Positions 1 through 10,799 of a stretch of 64,000 nucleotides of DNA are shown in pieces. The stretch's first letter is position 1. Each line of letters opens with the position of its first letter. The notes under the pieces are model-generated. The model was not told the DNA's origin, did not search any database, and saw only the letters and a list, made by a program, of their open reading frames with translations. The DNA lies in assembly GCA_029379385.1 (NCBI GenBank), contig CM055605.1:4003001-4067000 (forward strand). Reading direction: 5' to 3'. The position numbers and the translations under genes were made by a program. Origin of the DNA: Quillaja saponaria. Lineage: Eukaryota > Streptophyta > Magnoliopsida > Fabales > Quillajaceae.

Positions 1-429
1 AATTGATAACAACTTCTGCTAAGAACTACTCTGGTCGAAAACCAAGATAAAACAACTCCGAAATCGAATATTGAAAACTCTCCAAGATAAGGCAACTCCG
101 AAATCAAATGTTGAAAACTCTTCAATTTCTTCAAGGGATTGTGTCAAAAGACTAAACAACTAACAAACATAACTTCTACAAAAACTTCAAAACTAATAGA
201 ATCAAAAGCTTCAAAACTATTCGAGGCTGCCGTCAAAGAGGAAAGACGGCAATCTCAAGATTAAACTTGGGTTTAGATCAAACCCGTTCTGATACCATGT
301 AAAATAAATATAAAGAAAGAAATAGTAGTAGCTTAAATTATTCAAAAACTACACCAAGACCTTAAATTTATAATAAAGCAATTACATAAAACTTGCTTAT
401 CTAAATAATGTGAAACTTAACACCCAACA
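1..429 (-). mobile_element. Copia/TRIM-like retroelement end: LTR, primer-binding site, internal part
   Basis: Read on the minus strand, positions 429 to 298 look like a 132-bp LTR that begins TGTTGGGTGTTAAG and ends TACA. It is followed at once (297 to 286) by TGGTATCAGAAC, which resembles the initiator-methionine tRNA primer-binding site used by plant Copia and TRIM elements (consensus TGGTATCAGAGC). Internal sequence continues from 285 out of the window at position 1, so the second LTR and the target duplication cannot be seen. The short LTR suggests a TRIM or small non-autonomous element; this is inference. No gag or pol protein was recognised in the visible part. Confidence 0.55.
42..121. 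repeat. 40-bp tandem duplication inside the retroelement
   Basis: Two adjacent 40-bp copies (42-81 and 82-121), each beginning CCAAGATAA and ending GAAAACTCT, differ at only a few bases. They lie in the internal part of the retroelement. Confidence 0.8.
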
Positions 430-954
430 TAACTTAATACTAAACATACTCTAACATTTGTCGTCACTATTCTGTTATTGGTGTGAATGCTCCACACTCT
501 CCAATCTTGCATCAAGCCCATCAAACCGCAATTCCAGAGAAGAGATTCTCTGTTCAGGAACATTGTTTCCAACTTCACCCTATCCCTACAAGAAGGAGAC
601 CTCGTAGAGGAAGACAAGAAGAATAAAATAGAGAACGTCGCCATGCAACAAAGCAACCTAAAAGCTTTATTTTTTCTTAATTATGTACAATTTCAATCTT
701 ATCCCTATTCTGAACGATACCATTAGCACCAACAGAAACATCACTAAAACAATACCAATCTTCTATATGCTGGCCTACCCAACGATCATGACTATCTTTC
801 TCCTTTCTCTTCTAAGTACACGCAAATTTGGTGACTTGGCTTTTGTGGTTTCCTTAGCAGACCTAAGAGAATACGTTATGCAATATGAGAAATCTTGCAA
901 GTGCGCTTTGAAAAAGAAGAAACAAGTGAAACAAGTTCAAGGGTGATGAAGCAT

Positions 955-3900
955 ACTTCTGCTAACAAAAAGGATGGTCAAACTTAGGAACAGGTCTTGC
1001 ATGGGGAACCATTGTTCTTCTCAGCTGCTTCAATGCCTTTTCTTCTTCCATCTGCAGAGTTTTCAGCCATACTTAGAAACCTGTTTCATATCACTTATAG
1101 CTAATCCAAATATTTTTAAACTACTGAAAATAGCATATACCACCCTTGCTGCCTCGCTCTTCTCTCTGTATCTCTTGTACATCGTTTCTTTCTCCTTAAT
1201 CGGTGAAAAATTCTGTTAGTACTGGAGGACAACGCTATTAAAACTGTAAGATACTGTTCAAGTCATGGACTGATAATTTTCCCATCTGACCTTTTGATCA
1301 AATTGAGCTCTATCCACAGCTCGATGGCGCACATGTAGATTGAACTGCTCAACTTGTGTAAGGGGTTTGCGAACCTTTTCTGGAACTGGAATCGGGTCCC
1401 CGCATTATATATTTATTCATAATTAATTATGAAAAAAAAGATGCAATTTGCAATTCTTCAGCTAAATGCCAAAGTTATGCAGGATTGTTCTGATGCACAT
1501 ACACTTTAATGATTGGCTGTGCCTTAAAAACTCTCATTTGGGCCTCTTCGCTCTCTTTTCTCTGTCTTTCTTCAATTTCCCTCAGCATTTCCTCCTAATG
1601 CCTCATCAAACTCTCCAATTGGAACGGTTCTGGTTTTGTGCATTGCTTGGGCTCTGGTTTTGGTGGAATCTGCATTTTAGAATAGCAGTTGGTAAACTTG
1701 CAGCAGTAGTACTTATATGTAGATAAAAGGAGCAAAAATGAATTGTCAGATTTCGGTACCACAGGATAGTCAGTGGTATAAGGATAAGATTTGGCCTTGG
1801 GAACCCTAGCCCTTTCCTCTTCCAGCTGCTTCTCCATAATTTCCATAAAAAACTTCTTCTCTTTCTTAGCACCTCGTTCCTAATACCAAAAAACCCATGC
1901 TCAAAATTTTGTTGTTAGCAGAAGCAAAAATGGACTATAAACCCATGCACAAAATGTCTCCTCTTAAGCAAACAGGGGGAAATGCTTACGTCCGTATGGA
2001 GATTAAATGGATTTGGAGTTGTGTTTTTTGGAATAGGATTGTCTTGCCAAGGTTCTGAATTCAGAGATAGCTGCAAAAAGAAGAAAGGAACACAATGAGA
2101 GATGCTGACTGGCACCTCATTCCTTATATTCTAGAACTAACTAAGTAGAGTTAACAGGGGGAAATGCTTACGTCGGTATGGAGATTAAATGGATTTGGAG
2201 TTGTGTTTTTTGGAATAGGATTGTCTTGCCGAGGTTCTGAATTCAGAGATAGCTGCAAAAAGAAGAAAGGAACACAATGAGAGATGCTGACTGGCACCTC
2301 ATTCCTTATATTCTAGAACTAACTAAGTAGAGTTATACAGTTTTTATTTGAATGACTACAATGTCAAACAGATCCGCTACTGTAGCAGGTGGAGGAATCC
2401 TCTCATTTGTTGCAAAATGGAATTCTTGAGGTATAGTCACATGTTTCTTGGCATTACTGAACATCCCTAATTCCCCTCTACTTTCGAACATCTGCAGGAA
2501 GGAAAAAAGAGTGTTCAGTCCTAGATAAATTATCCATCTATAAGGTGGAAAGTATTTTTCCATTTAATAGTAGGTGTACCTTCTTATTCAAAGGCCTTGC
2601 TTTAAATTTAGGAATCTTTTCGAGCTCCTCCTGCTGTAATTCTAAGGAGCTTCTCATCTGAGGTGGACGGGTCCTCAACAATGTATGGAGGACAGGTGTT
2701 TTAGGTTCTGTAAGATGAGGCTTCCGCTGATTGTCCTGTCACCGACCAAAAAGAATCAAATTAGCTAAGCTGATTTCAGTAGGGAAATCATTGGGCCCCA
2801 TTGGATTGCTCTAAATACCATATGAGACACCTCTTTTGAAGCTATTGAAGCTGATTCTGCATTCTGATGGGTTCTAGCCATTGTTTCTAGATGAAATTCC
2901 TGGAGAAAATGAAATATTAGTCAAACATCTATATCTTTTTTCTTTCATTCTTAATAATGCAACATATCTTCATGAGTTTACCCGAAATTCTGGTTGCTGG
3001 GGTGTACTTCTTGGTAATGCAGGTAATGTAGGAGCTTGCAGAATCTGTAAGAAAACAAAAACAATTAAGCACACAGGCGAGGGAATCATGAACAGGAACA
3101 TAAAAGAAGTACCTTCTTATTTAGGGGCCTGGCTTTGAATTTTGGAATTTTAGTCATCATCTCTTCCTCAAGCTCTGCTGTACTCTTTACTCTTTACTCT
3201 GGCTGAGCGAACCCGCTGAGATGTTTCAAATTCAGGTTCTTTAGGCTTTGTCAATGTCAGTTTTGGTTTCATCTGGATCATGGAAGCAGCATCACTCTGA
3301 ATTAAATCGATATCAATTTAACCCGCCCCGGGGCCAAAGAAAGGCCAAGAGAAAATAAGAAGAAAAGAGGGGAAAAGGAGAATATGTGATGTAAGGAATT
3401 TAAAGAGAAACCAAGGTTACATTATAGCTGAAGAAGAGTAAGATCAATTTATTTACATGTGAAATAGAACTATTAAAATGTTGCACTGACAAGTCTCTGG
3501 TACTTGACTGGATCTTATTCATCATCTCTGCCATTGATACAAATGGTTCCGCTGGCTCCCGAATGTAAATCTGTAAATAAAAGAATAGTTGCCAAGGATA
3601 ATCACCAACAACAGAAACAAGAAGAAATTGATATGTGGTGGAATTTTATTGGAAAACTACAACACACCTTTCTGTCCTCTTTGCGAGTTTTCCCATTATT
3701 TGACGAGCATAAGTTGAAACAGCAAGCTAAAACCCATTTTTGACTTATGGGTCAAATTTTGGGGTTTGACATTAAGAATCTGTAGTATTTTTATTTTTTT
3801 TCAAGGAGGGAATAAAAGTCTTTGCTTCAGTCAAAAGAACCTGTGAAAATATCTGAATAGAGAAGAAAACAAAGGTGGCACTTACCTGTCTAGATCTTCC

Positions 3901-5847
3901 TCCCTCCAACTTCTGCCTCTTGATGGTTGGTTCTCTTGCACAAAATTGGGAGTTCCAGCAGTGCTTTTGACACTAGATGATTTAATGCCTTTAATTTGTG
4001 ATGACTGCAACTGATTTTTAGTCTTCATTGCTGATGGATTCATAACCAAGGCAGCTACCTTTTTAGCTGCCTCGTACCTTTTGGAATCAGTGACAATGGT
4101 TCCGTTCTGAGATATCATTGCTGGGTTAGGGGTGCATGCTTCGTTCCCTACCTCAATGGATGCTCCTCCAGATGAAACCCTGCAAAAACAACAAATAGAT
4201 GTCAACACTCAAAAGCAGAATCATAACATCAATACTATATTACTATCGTATTCGATTCAGTATAAAGCCATCAACATACCTCCCATAATCTTGAAAAGTC
4301 CTCTTGTCAACAGAATCCTGAAAGAATATATTAATTAACAGGAAGATAGCAGGAGCCAGGAAACAAGGTATTCTGTTTGAGAAAAGAATTTCAATTTAAT
4401 TAACATGATTGAAGTTGCCTTGTTTTCTTCTTTGGCTTCATCACAGTATGCTTCTACTTCCTTCATTTTGATAGACATGTACTGTGGTTGAGGTTTTGTT
4501 ACTGACACATTTTCAGTATCTTGTTTAGATGTGTCTGAGGTCTAGTAAACATTAAACACAATGTCAGGATGTCAGAAAATAAAGTTCCAGTAAGATATCT
4601 ATAACTAGAAAGAATTAAGTAAGGGTACATTGAGTATTTGATCTGCCTCGGTAAAAGCACATAAGCTTTCAACTGTAATGGATCTGACTATCTTCACTCT
4701 TGACATAAATGCTGCGTAAGTTTGAGAACAACAAAACATCAACAACTCCAACCTACTCGGTTCAAGAGAAGATAAATTTCCAGCTTTAAATTTCTGACAT
4801 GAAATGAATTTCCAACATGCACATCAAAGTAACTCAACACTTTATTTGAGACTTATGTTTCCTAAACTGAAATTAATTTCCCATAGCATATGGAACAACA
4901 TCTCCAGGTTAAGTACAACTGAAAAAAACTAAAGTTATATCACACAACTCTACTCATAGATTAGCTTAGCAACTTAGAAGAGAAAAACCCTAATCCTTTC
5001 AAAAAGAAATTGCCAATCAATTCACCAGAGAAAAACTCTACAAGCCAAACTGAAACTGTCTTTGGAAACCTTGAATTAAATTCTTGTTATACACTTATAC
5101 CTAAAGCAGTCAGCCTTGTTCACTGATTCTTCTAAAACATGATCATTCTTTTATCATTTGATACAAACGAGGTCATTCAATTTTCCACGAGGAATGTAGA
5201 CTGGAAAAACAGAAGCTTCACAAATTCATTTTCTGCACGATCAAATGTAAGGTAATTTTATTACATTGCATAACCAAAAGAAGATAACATCTTATGATAT
5301 ACCACAATACCTCATCTCTTTGTCACAATTTTCCCACCACCCAAACAGAGTCTGCCAATTTTTCCAGCACAAATCAGCCAAAGAAGCAAGCACACAATCA
5401 ACCCATTTCCAGAAGATAGCATTTGGAAGACAACTACATGTAAAATTTTTCCAGTTTAAACAGCAATCCAGGTTGATAATAAATATACCCTTTAACCCTA
5501 AACCTACAATTCGAAGTGAATTACAAGCAATATTAAATCCAAATTCTCATCCATTCATTTTTCGTTACAAAAAGCACAAAATTCTCAACTAAAAACGACT
5601 AAATTTTCCAAGTCAAACCAATTACACAATTAACCAGTCAATTCGACGGGGACAACTAGAAGAATAATAAAACTAAAATCTTACGAGAAGGGGCATGTGA
5701 TACATCTCTCTTGAACCAGAGTTCGGCTTGAAGTCTGTCCTCCTCGGAATCTCCTTTATGGAAATCGAAGAATCTAGGTGCTGAGAACTCATAAGTCTCG
5801 TCGATCACCGCCGTCTTCATCGTTCCCCTGGATTCCTCCACCGCCAT
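955..5847 (-). pseudogene. TPX2-like spindle assembly factor, disrupted
   Basis: TPX2 proteins bind microtubules, activate Aurora kinase and nucleate spindle microtubules. The first exon (5847-5685) encodes a typical plant TPX2 N-terminus with DETYEFSAPRFFDF. The next (4711-4629) continues in frame with PFMSRVK. Further family pieces follow in order: 4541 to about 4419, about 4319-4280, 4179-3886, about 3570-3488, about 3297-3127, about 3047-2982 (ILQAPTLPALPRSTPQ), about 2740-2590 (LTEPKTPVL, KIPKFKARPLNKK), about 2492-2350 (KKHVTIPQEFHFATNERI), a duplicated exon (PIPKNTTPNPFNLHT), about 1870-1770 (ARVPKAKSYPYTTDYPVVP), 1672-1515, then DPIPVPEKVRKPL near 1380-1280 and KQLRRTMVPHARPVPKF near 1060-975. 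Lesions: a 7-bp duplication at 3182-3200 shifts the frame; TAG at 1595-1597 replaces an expected Glu; another TAG lies at 962-964; one exon is tandemly duplicated. Family identity is firm; small exon borders are approximate. Confidence 0.82.
1971..2334. repeat. 182-bp direct tandem duplication carrying a TPX2 exon
   Basis: Positions 1971-2152 and 2153-2334 are head-to-tail copies that differ at only a few sites (for example CGTCCGTATGG against CGTCGGTATGG). Each carries the minus-strand exon PIPKNTTPNPFNLHT with its flanking intron sequence, so the TPX2-like locus holds this exon twice. The near-identity points to a recent event. Confidence 0.92.
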
Positions 5848-7313
5848 ATTTTCACTTCAAGTGTTATGGTGAAATGTCTGATAGACCCAGATAGAGCGCG
5901 TGAACTTGATGAAGCTATCCAATTATTTGTTTAAGAGAAACTTCGTTCGTATTTAATGAGCGATGCCTAGAGTGAGAGGGGTATGAGAAAGTCTGGAAGG
6001 AAGGTGCATAAGGTTGGGGTTCTCCGTTCTCTAACGGCCGAGGAGTTTTGATTTCTGGGGAAGAAGGTCTTAACGGCCAGGTTCGATTGAGCCGTCTGTC
6101 TGAGTGTCTTTCCAACGGCTATGTGTCACGCTCCATACGCATCCAAACGCTGTCGTTTAAGGCGCTCTTCTTTCACACTATTTTGTCCATGGGAAGAGAA
6201 GCTTTTTTTCTTTTTTTATCGAGGTGATAAAGTGCGCAATTGAGTCTTAGGAGAAAATATTGGAGGGGATCAAACTCTTTTGCCAATCAATAAGAATGTT
6301 TAAATCTTAAATTGATTTATTATCAAGTCTTAATCAATTATTAGATGTCATTGAGTTAAGGCTATTTTAAAAATTAAAAATTAGCTAAAAAGTTTTATGA
6401 GAGCTGACAATTTTTGTTGATAATAGCTTGTATATAGACACATTTTTATGGGTTACGTATGGTAATTGTTGATGGAGTTGGATTAATTCTGCTAGTTTTG
6501 AATGTAAATTACATTCCACCTTGCAAACAAAATTTTACTTACAGGAACTCAGTACTAAGTTTACTTGCAAAGATTTTGCATTAATTAAAGATAATATCAA
6601 CAGCAATTTTTAGCCACACTATAATTCCCAGATACTGAACTAGTGCAGGCAAATTATAATTAGCTTCCCTTGTTTGTGAAGTAACTCACTGTAAACTTGG
6701 AGGTCTGACATGCAATACACAGACCCCCAAAAGGTCTCTGCATCAAGGGAAGGAGCTATTAACATATTTCCACATATTTGGGAACATGCACTTGATAATG
6801 AACCCAAAATACAGAAAGATTCATGGCTCAAAAGATGGAAAACCAGCTCCATCGAGTAAAGCACCTAAGCCTTTTATGAGCCCTAAACATAGCAATCTTT
6901 TTAGGAAATTGCAGACTTGCTTCTACTAGTTTTAAGGAGCTCTGGGTTCCTACAAGGATATCAACTTTCACAAATAACCCTGACTTCAACATTCAATAAG
7001 TACTAACCAGAAGAAATGCAGAGTTATTATATATTAAGCTTAATCAGAAGTTTGATCAACAGAAATTCTAGTATCAGTTACTCCAATTAACTATGAAAAC
7101 ATATATATTGAGTTCATGAATTCTGATATTTTCTTTTTTCTGAATAATTCATAACAACTATCCTTGATTTGTGGAGCATGATATTTACATGTTCAATAAC
7201 AAACTAATAAATCCATCTTAATCTAGCATCAGGAGTGTCATATATATATATATATATAAGTTCCTGTCCTGGAAAGCATCGATAAGTCCATTTAGGTTGA
7301 CACAAGATTAGCA
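5848..7313. other. Intergenic: divergent upstream regions of the TPX2-like locus and the nsLTP gene
   Basis: No supported gene. The part near 5848-6200 would hold the 5' UTR and promoter of the TPX2-like locus. A TA dinucleotide run lies at 7240-7258, about 55 bp before the nsLTP start codon. Confidence 0.5.
7240..7258. repeat. (TA)n microsatellite
   Basis: A perfect TA run of about nine units just upstream of the nsLTP gene. It could overlap its core promoter, but no discrete TATA box can be separated from it. Confidence 0.85.
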
Positions 7314-7773
7314 ATGGTGCCTCGCTTTTTAGGTTTTCTAACTCTTCTTTTTCTTCTGATATGGAGATCAAATCAAACTGCTAGTCAAGACCCTCTGTAT
7401 TGTATCTTCGTGGCCAATAACTTACTTACCTGTCTTCAGTTCCTTACCGGTGTTTCATCTGAACCACCAATGGAGTGCTGTGCTAGCATAATGATACTCA
7501 ACACAAGAGCAAAGGACAGTGCTGAAGATCCACAGCATATTTGTCAATGCATTGAGGACATGTCGTACGAGATGAACAATATCCCATTCATTGCCCCTAG
7601 AATCCAAGATCTTCCAACTATGTGTCAAGTCCATCTCAGTTTTCCTATTTCTAATAGCATGAATTGCTCCAAGTAAAACATCATCCCCAATTCCCTCTCC
7701 CTCTTTCTTTATGTCTTTCTTAGGTACAAGCACAGAGACTAATTAGTCATTCTTGTCTTTCTGCAGGGTTTGA
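7314..7773 (+). CDS. Non-specific lipid transfer protein, type 1
   Basis: Secreted plant lipid-binding protein of the prolamin/8-Cys superfamily. Residues 1-25 are a hydrophobic signal peptide. The mature part carries the full eight-cysteine pattern: C30-x9-C40-x14-C55C56-x20-C77-x1-C79-x24-C104-x13-C118. This matches type-1 nsLTPs, where four disulfides enclose a lipid tunnel. Read unspliced, the frame ends NCSK-stop at 7676. Type-1 genes usually have an intron just before the stop, and here TCCAA|GTAAAA (exon end 7672) joins a pyrimidine-rich acceptor at 7766, giving NCSKV-stop with a 7-nt last exon (7767-7773), 121 residues. I infer the spliced form. Acidic residues (E50, E54, E71, D72, E81, D82) are commoner than in the usual basic nsLTP1. 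Confidence 0.85.
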
Positions 7774-10646
7774 TGAATGGTGAAAATTCCTTACTGAGAT
7801 GTTATCATGAATTCTCCATGAGAAATATATTTTGCAGAAGGTTATAATAGTAGAATAAGTTATAGATGAATATGCTAAAGTTGCGTATCGATATGACCCA
7901 AGAAGTAGTTTATAGCAATGCAAGTAGCTGCTTTCAACACAATTTAATTGGAGGAGTATATAGAAGTATAGGCAGCAGAACATGCAATCAAATTAAACTG
8001 ATAAAACAAATTTTCTGTTGATTGCTCTGCTTAGTTGTGGAATGAAAAGGTATCTCAATAAGTACATTTTGTACTATAACCATTATTCTAATTAAGGATG
8101 CAATTATCCTTGGAGAATTTTTTTTCCTGTACTATTCAATGCACTACCTATTTAGTTACATCTTATAATGGCAATGCTGGATGTTGGTAATGTTTATGGT
8201 TATGCAATTTCAACGATGGGAAAAAAAGTTCTGAACTATTTTAATGATTATAATTTGGCAGTAGAATTACATACTTATAGGCAAAGTCAAGTGGTTCTCT
8301 CAGGTGGCCAAGAATAACCTAAAAATGGAATACTGGTTTTCAGAGAAGGTTCTTAGTGCTAATTATGCACCATATATTAGTACCACCTGTTACTGAATAA
8401 TGATCAGATCAGTTAAGCTTAAATGTTGAATCTTCATTGTGCTTTCATGCAATAAATTCATGATGATCTGATCATGATCACTATACCCTTTTAGTGTTCC
8501 AAATTGTGATCTTTAGGCATTTTAAGGGATATGAATGAAGGAAATGGGACTCCAAATTCTTGATTCTTTGATATAGAATTGTGCAATACTGCATTTTAAT
8601 TTTTTTTTTTACTATTGAAAATTTAAATGTAGGAAGCTTATTCTTTAACACAATATACTCAAAATACATATTTACACATATAAATCATCATATAACCCAT
8701 AAAATCAGAAAATATCTTATAACTCATAAATTGTTAGATTGTTTTGATGATTTACCATGCACGAAATAAGCCAAACACATTAGTTGCCTTTCCGACGATT
8801 TACTCCAAATGTCTAAAACACAAGAATATTGTCCAAGTCACTATATAATTGTGAAAATATTTATTAACATATAAAACATCACATAATATTATTTTGTATA
8901 TAAATAGTTTGAAATGAAAATTTTGTCATGAAATATCTTGGAAAACATAACTTGCTAAATGCATTGGCGATTTATCATCAAAACTAACAATTAACAAATA
9001 AGTGACCATTCTTAATGACGACTTATTGAAACACACAATTTAATAGTTAGTTGTGAAAATATTTTTTAATACTTAAATCATTATATAATAATAATATTTA
9101 TTTATAAATAGTGAGAAAACTTAATTATTAGTGTTTTTCAACAATTTATCACGAAATAAAATCTAGTATGTAAGTCATTATAAATGTGACTATTTACAAA
9201 ATGAATGTGTCTACTACATTCACGGTTACATAAATTGTTAGAAACTGTGATGATTTAGCAAGAAATGAAAACTAAATCTTAAATTATCAACAAGAGTGCC
9301 ATTTACTGTAAAATATCTCCACTAATGCAAAATTGACCAAGTCACTTTTAAGTTTTTTATTTTGTTTTGCATTATTGCAAAATTCACAGGAAAAGAAAGC
9401 ATGAGGGGACAAAAAAAAAAAAAAAATCTCTGGCATGAGAAGCAATATGATTATAATATGTGCACACAAAATTGTTTTTGTGCATAGACATTATTATTTT
9501 TTTATTTTATATTAGATAGGTGTCAATGCAATTTTTATTTTTTTTTAATATTTGATAGGTGTCAATATAAATATAAATGATATTCTTATAAAATGTAGAA
9601 CTTCTAAGAATTGATTTAAATAAAAATGTGTTTCGTTTATTGACTTTTTCAGCTCAATTTTTTATTAAAAAGATAGTGAAAATAAAAATTTTAATCAATA
9701 CATAAATAATTAATCGAATATATCATAAATTAATTCAGAATATTGTAACATTAATTAATAAATTTTTTGATATATATTCGTATGCCAACATGCATGACAC
9801 ACCTTCATGCCAGCAGTGTTACAATCTACATCAACAACCGATCATTACCATCAAATATTAAAATGTGTATACCAACCAATTTGGGCACATCAATCAAACC
9901 AGTTATATAATTTAATAATTTTCTTTTTTTAACTTTGTTGAGGTGAACTTTAATTTGATCAATTCCCCTATAGGTGGCAGCTTCTAAATGGCCTAAGCCA
10001 CATCAATGGCTACTTGTATCCCGAATGGTGCAAATCACCCATTTGTGTTTTCAACTTTGTGGTTTCTATGGTCCACATGGGACAACTCCTGCCTGCTTCA
10101 ATATATCCTTTTAGTAAAACAAGTGGTAAAATTTTATTTCAGCCAAAAAAAATCAAAAAACAAAAAAACAAGAGTGGTATAATATAAGGTTTTGTTATTC
10201 TTTATAAAGAATTGAAGTTAAATACATTTATATTATTTTGTTTAGTGGTTATGTAGATTAACAAGCATCTCAATTATTTTATTTATTCAATTTTATCAAA
10301 ACTATATTATATAAAAATTAATGAAATTTTTTATTTTTTATACTTTATTAAGATTTCAAATTAAAAAGTAAAAAAAATAAAAATTTCTTAATTATAATTT
10401 CTTGTAAATATAGAATATGTAACCAGCTCAATATTTTAATGTCGGGTATTATGACAGTCTACTTATTTTGATGGAATGTTAAATATTTGTTATTTTATTT
10501 TTCCCATACTACCGGCCTAAGTTTTGTTTGGCTTACCGGTAAAAGTGTCTAATAAATGTGAGAGAGAAATAATAGAAGAAAGGTCGTCGGCAAGAACGCG
10601 TTCTTTTCAAACAACGCGGTCTATGATGCTAAAGGTACCGGCAGGT
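7774..10646. other. Gene-free AT-rich stretch
   Basis: I see no coding gene. The sequence is strongly AT-rich. It has loosely repeated phrases (for example gatttatcatc / gatttatcacg and gtgaaaatattt around 8780-9260, and gataggtgtcaat twice at 9517-9570) that suggest an old degraded repeat I could not name. Confidence 0.5.
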
Positions 10647-10652
10647 CACGTG
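10647..10652 (+). promoter_or_regulatory. G-box (CACGTG) upstream of the PP2C gene
   Basis: TCACGTGA lies about 150 bp before the PP2C start codon. CACGTG is the core bound by plant bZIP and bHLH factors, and ACGTG is also the ABRE core. A TATA-like TTATTTATAC follows at 10671-10680. The motif is seen; function is inferred. Confidence 0.5.
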
Positions 10653-10799
10653 AAGAAAAGTCAAACCCTCTTATTTATACACTGTCTTATTTCTCTTTCA
10701 TCTCTGACTCTTTCTATCTCTCTCCCCCAAAGAAATCTCCCTTATTTGTTCCTATCTCTCTCTGAAGTCTGAACAGCTCAGCATATTTCTTTGAACACC

